This document shows positions 29,584-39,000 of a stretch of DNA of 54,074 bases, piece by piece. Origin of the DNA: a virus; the IMG/VR virus record IMGVR_UViG_3300048804_000160, positions 1-54,074 of that record, one strand, 5' to 3'. Under the pieces are notes generated by a model that was given only the letters and a program-made list of their open reading frames with translations, searched no databases and had not been told where the DNA came from. Within the stretch, counting starts at the first letter, position 1. The number at the start of each line of letters is the position of its first letter. The position numbers and the translations under genes are program-made.

Positions 29584-31842
29584 TTAGATTTTAACTTCTT
29601 TTTCTGATAAATCGAAAGTAAAGTTAAGAAGTTGTTTGTCAAGGGTTAATTCGAGAGAGTTTTCATCGAATGTTTTGAATTCCTTGAACCATTTTTTGCT
29701 CAATATCAAAGCGAATTTAATCTGAGCAATTTCTTGCAATGCTTTCCTTCTTACTTTATTCAGTTCGTTGGATTTAGTAATCAGATAGGTTTTCAGCATT
29801 TCTTTCTGTTGTGCTTCTGAAAGAGTTTTGTACAATTCAGACTCTGTTACAGCAAGATATTTTTTAATTGCATCTACCATGACGTACTCGCTGAGTTTCA
29901 GACTTGCACCGCTTTTTATTTTGGCAACAACGTCTTCAACTTTTGGCAAGCTGCTAAGACTCTTTATTTTAGTTTCAAGATTCACTGACATGTAGAAGTC
30001 TGTTGATTCTTCGGCATCAGTTAAAGGAGCAAAGCCGTTATAGTCGGTAATACCGATTGTTTTCAGCCAATCTGCAGCTTCCTGTCCGAGCAATTCAACA
30101 AATGATTTACTTTCTTTCGGGAATAATGACTTCCTGTAATAATCGTAAACCTTCTTGTCTGCCTGGGTTTTCAGAAGTTCCCATTCCTGTACAGCCAAAT
30201 CTTTTGCAGAAAGTGAACGAACCATACCTCTGTTTATAATAGGCAGAGAATTAAGGTCGACAACAATTATAGCTGAAAAATCTGCACCTGCACTTATTAC
30301 TGCAAATGGTACGGAATTCGTTGTCAATAAATCAACAAGTTTGCTTGAATAACTTACTGGAAGTTTTTCAACGTTAACAATACCGTCCTTTATAAGAGTA
30401 AAGGTATTGTACTTGTAAGTAGCAACTTCATTGATTTTGAACTTGTTTTCAGGAAGTATTGCTTTTCCTTCAATACGAATACGAATACTGAGATTTGCAC
30501 GTTTTTCATTCCATACCAAATCAGTCATTGAATAACCTCTGTCTGGATTGGTGTTGGTGAATTTAACCTCAACGTTCTTCTGCTTCAATTCTTCTGTGAT
30601 TTTGTTGAGTTCTTCCACGTTTTTAGCCTCAGATAATCTCTTCTTGTCGGCTTCGCTAAGATTTTCGCCCCTTGCAACACGTTTCCTACCAATCCTGTTG
30701 TAAACAAAATCAGGATGATTAGGATAAAAAAGACAACCATCGATATTGCCTAACTCTTCAATTAAGTTCATCAAGCAATACGCATTGTCATCAACCTTCT
30801 GAATAGCACCCCTTCCATCAACAAAACGTTTTGCAGCATCAGCAACGCAGTCTTTGATTGCAGTTTTAAATGCGTTCAATTTCTGTTTACCAAATGCATT
30901 TGCAAGCATTTTGTAATAATGATTGTCGCCCAGAGCATAGAATACTCTCTCAGCCATTTCAGGCATAAAACGTTCAGAAAGTAAATAAATTGCAGCATAT
31001 AATGCAGTATCAGTAATTGATGCTTTTTCACCAATTTCTTTGGTTGAGAAAAAATATAATTCTTTTACATCATTGTTGACAGTTACTTTGTTGTTATCAA
31101 TATTATATACCAACACACTACCGTCAGAATCAATTGAAAACGCAAAATCATATAGATAATTATCTATAATATCTACAATGATTTTTTTACTACCACCGAG
31201 TTTTTTTGTAAATCCTTTAGCAATTACAACGTCATATTCTTCAAATCCAGAACAATCAATTTTTTCTGCCCCAAGAAGTTCACTTATTTGTGTAAGTTTT
31301 TTTGTGTCACAATAAAATCCATATTCCACTACAAGAGAAGCAGATAATTTTGGTGATATTTGTTTTACGGCATTTATAACGCTATTCCAAGACACATCAT
31401 CATTAGAGCAACCATCTGTCATAAAAATTAAAGAAAATAATCCCTTTGAATTATTTTTATTGATACGTTCAATTACATCATTGGCAAGTTCTAATGGTTT
31501 AGTAAATGCCGTTAAACCAATTGGCATTAAAAATTTATCGATGGCATTATTTAAATCATTAAGTTGTTTTAATGAATTTACGTGAACTTCCTCTTTCAGA
31601 ATGCCAGCATCATTTCTACCCGAAAACCAAATAATTGATATTGTGTCTTCCTCACCCTTAATTAAATTAGAAATTTTATTTTTTAAATTTTTTCTAATTT
31701 CGGGAAGGTCATGAGACATAGAACCACTAACATCAATAATAATCAAATGATTAATACTTTTTGCCACTTCCGTAGTTGTGTTGGAATTAATCTCTTGAGT
31801 TATGAGATTAAAGTCTTCATCAAATTTTACATACTTCTTCAT
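29584..31842 (-). CDS. VWA-domain protein, 752 aa
   Basis: Residues ~30-215 form a von Willebrand A domain with a complete MIDAS: LIIIDVSGSMS (~35), the Thr in GLTAFTKPL (~108), and FMTDGCSNDD (~142). The remaining ~530 residues (for example RFVDGRGAIQKVDDNAYCLM, NEKRANLSIRIRIEGKAILP) are unrecognised; they contain long charged helices. VWA proteins usually scaffold complexes by metal-dependent contacts. A class A promoter and own terminator make it monocistronic. A second VWA gene lies at 40003. Confidence 0.8.
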   Translation of the reverse strand: MKKYVKFDEDFNLITQEINSNTTTEVAKSINHLIIIDVSGSMSHDLPEIRKNLKNKISNLIKGEEDTISIIWFSGRNDAGILKEEVHVNSLKQLNDLNNAIDKFLMPIGLTAFTKPLELANDVIERINKNNSKGLFSLIFMTDGCSNDDVSWNSVINAVKQISPKLSASLVVEYGFYCDTKKLTQISELLGAEKIDCSGFEEYDVVIAKGFTKKLGGSKKIIVDIIDNYLYDFAFSIDSDGSVLVYNIDNNKVTVNNDVKELYFFSTKEIGEKASITDTALYAAIYLLSERFMPEMAERVFYALGDNHYYKMLANAFGKQKLNAFKTAIKDCVADAAKRFVDGRGAIQKVDDNAYCLMNLIEELGNIDGCLFYPNHPDFVYNRIGRKRVARGENLSEADKKRLSEAKNVEELNKITEELKQKNVEVKFTNTNPDRGYSMTDLVWNEKRANLSIRIRIEGKAILPENKFKINEVATYKYNTFTLIKDGIVNVEKLPVSYSSKLVDLLTTNSVPFAVISAGADFSAIIVVDLNSLPIINRGMVRSLSAKDLAVQEWELLKTQADKKVYDYYRKSLFPKESKSFVELLGQEAADWLKTIGITDYNGFAPLTDAEESTDFYMSVNLETKIKSLSSLPKVEDVVAKIKSGASLKLSEYVMVDAIKKYLAVTESELYKTLSEAQQKEMLKTYLITKSNELNKVRRKALQEIAQIKFALILSKKWFKEFKTFDENSLELTLDKQLLNFTFDLSEKEVKI

Positions 31843-31868
31843 AATTATGATTTTAAATTAATTTACCG

Positions 31869-31899
31869 CAAATATATTAAATTAATATTAATAAACAAA
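31869..31899 (-). promoter_or_regulatory. Class A promoter
   Basis: TTTG, 19 nt, TATATTTG; full consensus match, upstream of the VWA gene and inside the 3' end of the GIY-YIG gene. Confidence 0.75.
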
Positions 31900-32970
31900 T
31901 ATATTCAAACAATTTTTCATATTTTTAGGCATATGTTTGCAAATTTCATCTAACCATCCACTTTCACGTGTAATTCTATATGAAGTACTTGATTTCATTT
32001 GAAATTCTTTTCTTGTTTTATATTTTAATGCTTCTTGTTGACACATTTCCTTTGTCCAATATCCATTTTCCTTTCTCCCATTTGTCATATGTAAACAAAT
32101 TTCGTTAAGCCAATCATTACGATATGCTGCTGTATGTGCACCGCAAGATTTTTTTTGAAATTCGGATTTAGTCTTATATTTTAATGCTTCTTGTTGACAT
32201 GTTTCTTTTGTCCATTTTACTTGACAACCGCCAATTGCACCAGTTTTTGCAATATTCAATACTTGCCAGCCATTTTTATAATAATTATCTACATAATATT
32301 GTTCATTTTGTTTTGCTTTTTCAATATTAATATATTTAGTTAGTTGTTTAAATATTGGTTTATGACTACAGACTTGAATATGCTTGTAAATTTGTGATTT
32401 ATTGTCTACCAAATGTCTGGCAGTTCTTTTATTGAAATTGTACGTTAATCCGATATAAACAAAACCATCATCGAATTCAGCAGCATATGTACATCTTTTC
32501 TTTAAACTTCCAATGGTTGCCATATGTTGGCATATTTCATCAAGAAATTTGTTTTTAGTGGCGAATGCGTGTCCGCCACCACATTTTCGAGCAAACTCAC
32601 TTCTCGAATTATATTTCAATGCCTCATTTTTACAGAGTTCTTTACTCCATTTAATTCTCAAAACGGTCATGTGTTGACAAATTTCATTAAGCCAACCATT
32701 TCTTTTTGCGGAAAGATATGCACCCATAGAACTTTGATTGAACATAGTTCTGGTATTATATTTAAGTGCCTCATGTTTACATGCTTCTTTAAACCAAATT
32801 TTATTATATTGTGTCGGTCTTACCATGTGTTGGCATATCTCCTTTAACCACCCATTCTTCTGTGCAGTTATATATCCACTATTAGATTTTTTCTGAAACT
32901 CAACTCTGGACATATATTTGAATGCTTCTGCAGTACAATTTTCCTTAGACCAATATCTATATTTTCCCAT
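31888..32970 (-). CDS. GIY-YIG endonuclease with five ~46-aa repeats
   Basis: 360 residues. A central GIY-YIG nuclease (FVYIGLTYNFNKRTARHL, later NEQYYVDNYYKNGW with the catalytic Glu) is flanked by three repeats before it and two after. Each repeat reads W(S/T)KExCxxEALKYxxRxEF, then about 12 residues, then (N/S)GWLxEICQHM. The same unit occurs seven times in the helicase at 33506. The repeats are likely the DNA-binding part. It follows a ribbon-helix-helix gene with a 14-nt overlap, under a class B promoter. Confidence 0.85.
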   Translation of the reverse strand: MGKYRYWSKENCTAEAFKYMSRVEFQKKSNSGYITAQKNGWLKEICQHMVRPTQYNKIWFKEACKHEALKYNTRTMFNQSSMGAYLSAKRNGWLNEICQHMTVLRIKWSKELCKNEALKYNSRSEFARKCGGGHAFATKNKFLDEICQHMATIGSLKKRCTYAAEFDDGFVYIGLTYNFNKRTARHLVDNKSQIYKHIQVCSHKPIFKQLTKYINIEKAKQNEQYYVDNYYKNGWQVLNIAKTGAIGGCQVKWTKETCQQEALKYKTKSEFQKKSCGAHTAAYRNDWLNEICLHMTNGRKENGYWTKEMCQQEALKYKTRKEFQMKSSTSYRITRESGWLDEICKHMPKNMKNCLNIFVY

Positions 32971-33121
32971 TATTCATATGATTGAAATGTTCTTGCAGAA
33001 GCCAATTTATGAGTTTGGACTTATTTATTCTGAGTTCTTCAAGCCTCTCGTTGATTTCGGGGCGAATGGTGATTGAGAATTTCCTTTTCTTCTCTTCGGG
33101 TTTCATTTGTTTTCTTGCCAT
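32957..33121 (-). CDS. Ribbon-helix-helix protein, copy 1
   Basis: 54 residues from ATG 33121 (MARKQMKPEEKKRKFSITIR). The strand KFSITIRPEINERLEEL and helix NKSKLINWLLQEHF fit the CopG/Arc RHH fold. Probably a small DNA-binding regulator, here the first gene before the GIY-YIG endonuclease. Class B promoter 14 nt upstream. Confidence 0.75.
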   Translation of the reverse strand: MARKQMKPEEKKRKFSITIRPEINERLEELRINKSKLINWLLQEHFNHMNNGKI

Positions 33122-33135
33122 GATATTTACTTTAT

Positions 33136-33144
33136 CATAAATAC
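33136..33144 (-). promoter_or_regulatory. Class B promoter element
   Basis: GTATTTATG, 14 nt before ATG 33121. Confidence 0.55.
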
Positions 33145-33167
33145 TCAATAAAACTCAAAAAGTAGGA

Positions 33168-33332
33168 TTAGTCGCACTTTTTTATGAACTTTTTTACGTC
33201 TTTTTTGTCAGATTTTAGCCATTTATCTAACAATGAGTTGATTAACTTGGATTTATTGTAATTGGATTTCTCAAGTTCTTCGTCAATTTTCTGGTCAACG
33301 GCTATGGTTATCTTTGCTCGGTTCTTGCTCAT
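33168..33332 (-). CDS. Ribbon-helix-helix protein, copy 2
   Basis: 54 residues: MSKNRAKITIAVDQKIDEEL then NYNKSKLINSLLDKWLKSD, the same RHH layout as the gene at 32957 (NKSKLIN is shared). ATGA overlap with the 51-aa gene upstream ties it to the helicase operon. Confidence 0.75.
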   Translation of the reverse strand: MSKNRAKITIAVDQKIDEELEKSNYNKSKLINSLLDKWLKSDKKDVKKFIKKCD

Positions 33333-33484
33333 TTTTCATTTTCAGTTGTGCTCTCCGGTTGTGTTGTAACTGGTTCGGGTGTTGGTTCGTTTGGTATTAT
33401 TTGCTTCTCTTGACCCAATTGTTCTTCTGTTGGTTGCCAAGCAGGTTTCACATAATTTCGTTGTTCAAATTTTTCGTTTTCCAT
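33329..33484 (-). CDS. Low-complexity acidic protein, 51 aa
   Basis: MENEKFEQRNYVKPAWQPTE, then Pro/Thr/Glu-rich to the end (EPTPEPVTTQPESTTENEK). Probably disordered. Its TGA overlaps the RHH start (ATGA), and it follows the helicase by 21 nt. Confidence 0.65.
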   Translation of the reverse strand: MENEKFEQRNYVKPAWQPTEEQLGQEKQIIPNEPTPEPVTTQPESTTENEK

Positions 33485-33505
33485 ATTAGTAATATTAAAT
33501 TAAAA

Positions 33506-35974
33506 TTATTTCCTTATCATATGTGCTGTACATTCTTCAAACCAACCATTCTTTTTTGCTGTTCTATATGCATTATGATTTTTATTGTGCCATTCAGTTT
33601 TAGTTTTATATTTCATTGCATCAACAGCACAATTTTCTCTAATATTCCAATAACTTAATGGTTTTTGTTTTATCATGTGAGCAGTACATTCCTCTAACCA
33701 ACTATGCTTACGAGCAGCATTAACTGCACTGCCTTCATTATTCTGCCATTCTTTGATTGTTTTAAATTTCATTGCGCTTTTAATACATTTCTCCTTTGTC
33801 CATAAATTCTTTTTGTTCATATGAAGAGTGCATTCTTCAAACCAATTATTTCTTTTTGCTGCATTACATGCACCACTACCACCTTTTATCCATTCATTTA
33901 TTGTTTGAAATTTCTTAGCACTTTCAATACATAATTCCTTTGTCCATGAATTAAGAACCATTTTCATATGTTTAACACATTCATCGTACCAGCCTTCTCT
34001 TTTAGCAGCAGTATATGCACCACCCTCATTTATTCGCCACTCATTTATAGTTTGATATTTTTTAGCATTTTCAATACAACTTTCTTTTGTCCATGAGTTT
34101 CTTTTTTTCATGTGTGAGGTAATTTCATCAAGCCAACCATTTAGAAATGCCGCATTATATACACTTTGTTCATTTTTTTGCCATTCCGAATGTTCTGAAT
34201 ATCCCAATGCATTTTCAATACATTTTTCTTTAGTCCAATATCCAGACGGCTTTTGTGATTTTATTGTCATATGTTTGACACATTCATCGTACCAACCTTC
34301 TCTTTTGGCAGCATTATGTGCACCAGCAGCATTATTATTCCAATCAACAGGTCTTTGATATCTCGAAGCACTATCAATACATAATTCCTTTGTCCATCTA
34401 AATAATTTCTCCATATGTTGTATGCATTCATCATACCAACCATTTGCTTGTGCAGCACGGCATGCACCACGTTCATTTTTTTCCCAATCAATAGGTCTTT
34501 GATATCTTGAAGCACTATCAACGCATCTTTGTCTGTTCCAAAATCCGCTTGGCATTGCTTTTAGAAACTCTGCCCGAACATCCCTAATTGTCGTAAATGC
34601 ATACGTATGAAGTAAAGAATCTTTCTTATGATATATGTCTTTGAAAAGTTCGAAGACTGGTAGTGCCGAAAAGTCTATTGGCGATAATCTCTTGACTGAT
34701 TTCTTTCTGTTCGGGACAGCAGTGATGTCATTCGTATTATTACCACCGCCATTATTACCGTTGACATGTGGTCTTACGGGTATTTGCATGTCATTAAAGT
34801 TCTTCCCGTTAAAATGCGTGAAGTAATATTCGTCAGATAATGCCAAAACACCCGTCATAACGTACTTGTAATAATCACTGAGGGTGTTCGGGGCAACCTT
34901 GAAGAATAACTTCTGTAAGCCATTTGGATGCTTTCTAACGACTCTACAAAAGAGTTGATATACTCTGTCAACATTCATAGATGTTGTCATATCGACCACA
35001 TTAACGAGTTCTGGATAGTTAAATCCAAGTATACCTCTACCCACGACAATAAGTATGAGACAATCTGGGTCTGCTTTGAAATTTTCAATTTCCGTGGAGT
35101 CATAGTCAATGTCTGAAATGCTCAGTGCGGATTTAACGCCAATTTTGTCAAAATAATTCTTAACTTGTATGGCTTGCCTTTGAGATTTACAAGCAATCAT
35201 GGTTTTCTGCAAACGTTTCAAGGTAGGCAACCATTCGGGTAAAAGATTCATGTATTCATTACCTCTGATGCTCTTGAGTCTTTCAACAATCTTACCAATA
35301 AGGTCATCAAGTGTTTTCTTAGTCTCAGAATCTTTAAATTGAATGCTTTCTTTTAGTTCATCATTCTGGTTGTAATCGTATATGTCGAAGTTGTAACTAC
35401 TCGTGGCTATTTCAACATAAACATCTGATACCATACCTTCGTCAAAGATAGTGTTCAGTGTTACGGGTATAATCGGGTGTTTCTCTCTTATGAATATTGA
35501 AGGAGTACCTGTAAGCAATAGTTGTCTGCGGGGTTTGGTCTTCTTGATGATGTCCTTTACCATTTTTTCACCAAAATAAAACTGATGTGCTTCGTCAACC
35601 ACAAGCAGGTCAATCTTCTTGAGAGATTTTCTATTTAGAGTTTGCGGTAAGCAGACGTTCACGGCTTTGCTTTCATCATATTCACTGAAATTATCAGCCA
35701 ACTTATATGTGAAGTCTGGTTTGATTTCTTCCAAGACATCATGAAATTGTGTACGTAATATGGTAGTACCGTGTGCCAACACAATTACTTTTGAATTGGG
35801 ATTCTTCTGCAAGAAATCCTCAATGCAATGGATTGCCATTATTGTCTTACCAGCAGATGGGCAAGCAGCCAGTACTGTTATTTCCTGACTGCTTAGACTA
35901 TCTTTGACTTTGTTTATTGTTTCTGTTTGGTATGCTAATACCTTGAGATTTCTACTTTCGAACCAATTATTCAT
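33506..35974 (-). CDS. SF2 helicase (UvsW-like) with seven C-terminal ~46-aa repeats
   Basis: 822 residues. Helicase motifs: TINKVKDSL (Q-like), AACPSAGKTIMAIHC (Walker A, ~35), VVDEAHQFYFG (motif II, ~127), LLTGTPS (III, ~155), then MIACKSQRQAIQVKNYF (IV), ILIVVGRGILGFNYPELVNV (V) and YQLFCRVVRKHPNG (VI). Overall like phage UvsW-type recombination/repair helicases. From ~residue 475 seven tandem repeats of the type WTKExCIxSAxxYQTxxEW then (G)WYDECxxHM follow to the end; they match the repeats of the GIY-YIG protein. The fusion may target the helicase to DNA sites, or the 3' end was captured from a homing gene. Strong class A promoter. Confidence 0.88.
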   Translation of the reverse strand: MNNWFESRNLKVLAYQTETINKVKDSLSSQEITVLAACPSAGKTIMAIHCIEDFLQKNPNSKVIVLAHGTTILRTQFHDVLEEIKPDFTYKLADNFSEYDESKAVNVCLPQTLNRKSLKKIDLLVVDEAHQFYFGEKMVKDIIKKTKPRRQLLLTGTPSIFIREKHPIIPVTLNTIFDEGMVSDVYVEIATSSYNFDIYDYNQNDELKESIQFKDSETKKTLDDLIGKIVERLKSIRGNEYMNLLPEWLPTLKRLQKTMIACKSQRQAIQVKNYFDKIGVKSALSISDIDYDSTEIENFKADPDCLILIVVGRGILGFNYPELVNVVDMTTSMNVDRVYQLFCRVVRKHPNGLQKLFFKVAPNTLSDYYKYVMTGVLALSDEYYFTHFNGKNFNDMQIPVRPHVNGNNGGGNNTNDITAVPNRKKSVKRLSPIDFSALPVFELFKDIYHKKDSLLHTYAFTTIRDVRAEFLKAMPSGFWNRQRCVDSASRYQRPIDWEKNERGACRAAQANGWYDECIQHMEKLFRWTKELCIDSASRYQRPVDWNNNAAGAHNAAKREGWYDECVKHMTIKSQKPSGYWTKEKCIENALGYSEHSEWQKNEQSVYNAAFLNGWLDEITSHMKKRNSWTKESCIENAKKYQTINEWRINEGGAYTAAKREGWYDECVKHMKMVLNSWTKELCIESAKKFQTINEWIKGGSGACNAAKRNNWFEECTLHMNKKNLWTKEKCIKSAMKFKTIKEWQNNEGSAVNAARKHSWLEECTAHMIKQKPLSYWNIRENCAVDAMKYKTKTEWHNKNHNAYRTAKKNGWFEECTAHMIRK

Positions 35975-35995
35975 ATGTTACAGTTAAATGAATCA

Positions 35996-36026
35996 CAAAG
36001 ATATATAAAATTTTACAATATGCAAA
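35996..36026 (-). promoter_or_regulatory. Class A promoter
   Basis: TTTG, 19 nt, TATCTTTG: exact fit to the Bacteroidota consensus; drives the helicase. Confidence 0.8.
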
Positions 36027-36038
36027 TATTTACATTTT

Positions 36039-39000
36039 TTATCCACATTTTGAACTTCCACAACCTTTACAAACAAGACATCCTTCAATAAATTGAAGAT
36101 TTTCACTTCCACATTCAGGGCATTTACCTCTTCCCTTTTCACCGTCCTTAATATATCTTTTTATTGTACGTGCTACGCCATTTTTCCAAGTATTAATATA
36201 GTCTTCTTTAAAGTTCAAAGAATCTATGAGTTCATATTGTTTAATTACTGGCATTCCATGTCTCATGATTCCCGAAATTAATTTAGCATAGTTCCAAAAT
36301 TCGGGATTAAATGCTTGATTTAGTCCAGTATGAACTTGTTTTTCGCCATCACTATCAATATATTCAATATCATATCTTTTTATTTTGATTGGCTTGCTTT
36401 CTGCATCAATATCATCAATTATATTTTTAACTACTTCACATTCTTTCACGTGTGGTGGTAATTTGCTTAAACCATTTTCTAATTTACCTGTAAATATTTC
36501 ATATGGTCTGCCATCTTTCATACCTACAACAGCAATCCACTTTTCCAAATTATTTTGGAATCTATGAATTTCGGCTTTAAGTCTTTTTGGGCGTTTTGGC
36601 GCATTATTTTCTTGAAGTTTTTCTTCTTTTCCTTCATTATTAATAAGAACACCACTGCGACTTTCATCACGATAAACAGTACAACCCTTACAACCACTTC
36701 GCCATGCAGTTTCATACACTTTTGCAACAAGTTCTTCAGTTACATCTTTTGGTAGATTAACTGTTACAGAAATACTGTGGTCTACGTGACGTTGAATTCT
36801 ACCCTGCATTTCAACCTTTTTAACCCAATCTACATCATTTGCAGTTGCCTTATAATATGGAGATTTTTTTACTATTTCATCACGTTGCTCATCAGTCATA
36901 TTTCTGACTGCGTTTATATTATAATTATTAACATCCAGCCATATTTCAAATTTATGGTGAAATACCGGATATTCCTGCCATGCAATACCTTCGGCATCTT
37001 CAAAATCAGTTCTTACGTCTTTTTCTTGCGGATTGATTTTTCTGCGCCTTTTATATACTGGTGAAAAGCAAGGTTCAATTCCTGATGTGGTTTGAGTCAT
37101 GAGACTTGCTGTACCTGTTGGAGCAATTGTAAGTAGTGCGATGTTTCGCCTACCATATTTAATCATACTTTCATATAAATCGGGGTGTTCACTTTTTATG
37201 CGGAGAATAAAGGGATTATTCGCCTCACGTTTTGCATCGTATATTGGAAATGCGCCACGCTCCTTTGCCATTCTGATTGAAGAATCGTATGCATACAACT
37301 TTAAAGCCTTATGCACATTCTCGCTGAAAGTTGTTGCTTCATCAGTACCATAACGAAATCCAAGAGCTGCAAGCATATCACCTTCTGCAGTAACACCAAG
37401 TCCAGTTCTACGACCTCTAATGGTTTTATCCTTAATTCTTTCCCAAAGTCGGATTTCATATAGTTTTAAAAATTCGTCTTCGGGGTCTGAATTAATTTTA
37501 GCAAGAATCTGGTCAATTTTTTCAATTTCCAAATCGATTATATCGTCCATATAACGCATGGCAATTATCACATCGTTTACAAATAAATCCCAATCAAAAT
37601 ATGCGTTTTCTGTAAAAGGATATTTAACATAACCATATAAATTTAGTGATAATAAACGGCAACTATCGTCATTACAAAGAGGAATTTCACCACATCTTCG
37701 TGCAGAAATACCATTAACAATAATATTTCTACCCATATCTTCTTTAATACAATATACTGATTCATTGTTAATGTTTTTTATTACTATAACAGTATCTGTA
37801 AATGATGATTTTATTTGAAAATTATGTTCAACATTAATTTTATCTTCTTTGTCTTTAAAACCTAAAAATCCGACACTATTTTTATATTTAACCAAAGAGC
37901 CACCTAAACTAATTAATTCATATTGTATTTTTGTTTTGTATAATGAATTACCTCCACGACCATTGGGTAAACTTGTTAATTTACTATCTCTACGTTTATA
38001 TATACCAAATATCATTCCGTTTGAATGAAGTATCATTTGAACTTTTCTTAGCATTTCTTCATTGCTCTGCGATAATCTAACAGTAAATCCACTTCTTTGA
38101 GTACCTTGTACTGAACCATCACAATACATAAGTGCTGCAATATAAAATTTACCAATTTTTCTTGAAGAATTATTCATTATAAATTCAGGTACATCATGTT
38201 TGGTGTTATGATTAAATCCTACATTATTTAGTAATTTCGCCAACCATGCAGAAGAAATTCTAATTTTATTATATTTTTCACTACGTGAAACAAAATATTT
38301 ACTCAGTTTCGCATCATTTTCATTATAAAAATCTCCATACTGAAGATATAAAATATCAATTAAACTTAATACGAATTTTTCCATTCTAAATCTATCATCA
38401 CCCCAAAAATCCAAATGAGCACGATTACGTTTTTTATCAAATGTACCATCACCAGTTATTAATCCAATTAATGTTGCTAAAATTTCTTCATTGGTTTCAG
38501 GCAAACAACCAATAATTGAATCAAAAGCATTTGGTATTGCTATTAATATTTCATGTTCAGGAGTTAAATCTTTTGCTTCAATCATTCCCGTTGTAGTTGC
38601 AATGTGATGGTCAGGTGTACATCTTAATTTAAAACCTTTAGATGTTATAATTTCAAGAATTTCGGCATTTTTTTGTGTTAAAAACACAGGACTTGCTATT
38701 CTGATTAATGTTCCTTCTTGTGTGTTATCAATTTTCCAATTTTCTGGTTTTTCTTCACCATCATCAATATATGAAATTCTTCTATCAGAAACTATGTTTG
38801 TTGCTTTTATATCACATGTTGAATTTATAAATTTCGTTTCATTAATTGATGCTAAATCGCCAAATTTAACATATCCGTCTTCAGTTAATAAATATTCGCT
38901 TGCTGGAAAACATGGATTTGTTGAAGTAGTTTTATACCCTAAGTCTGCATAACAATCTGGAACACTTTCACGTATAACTTGGTCCCAGAATAAAATACCT

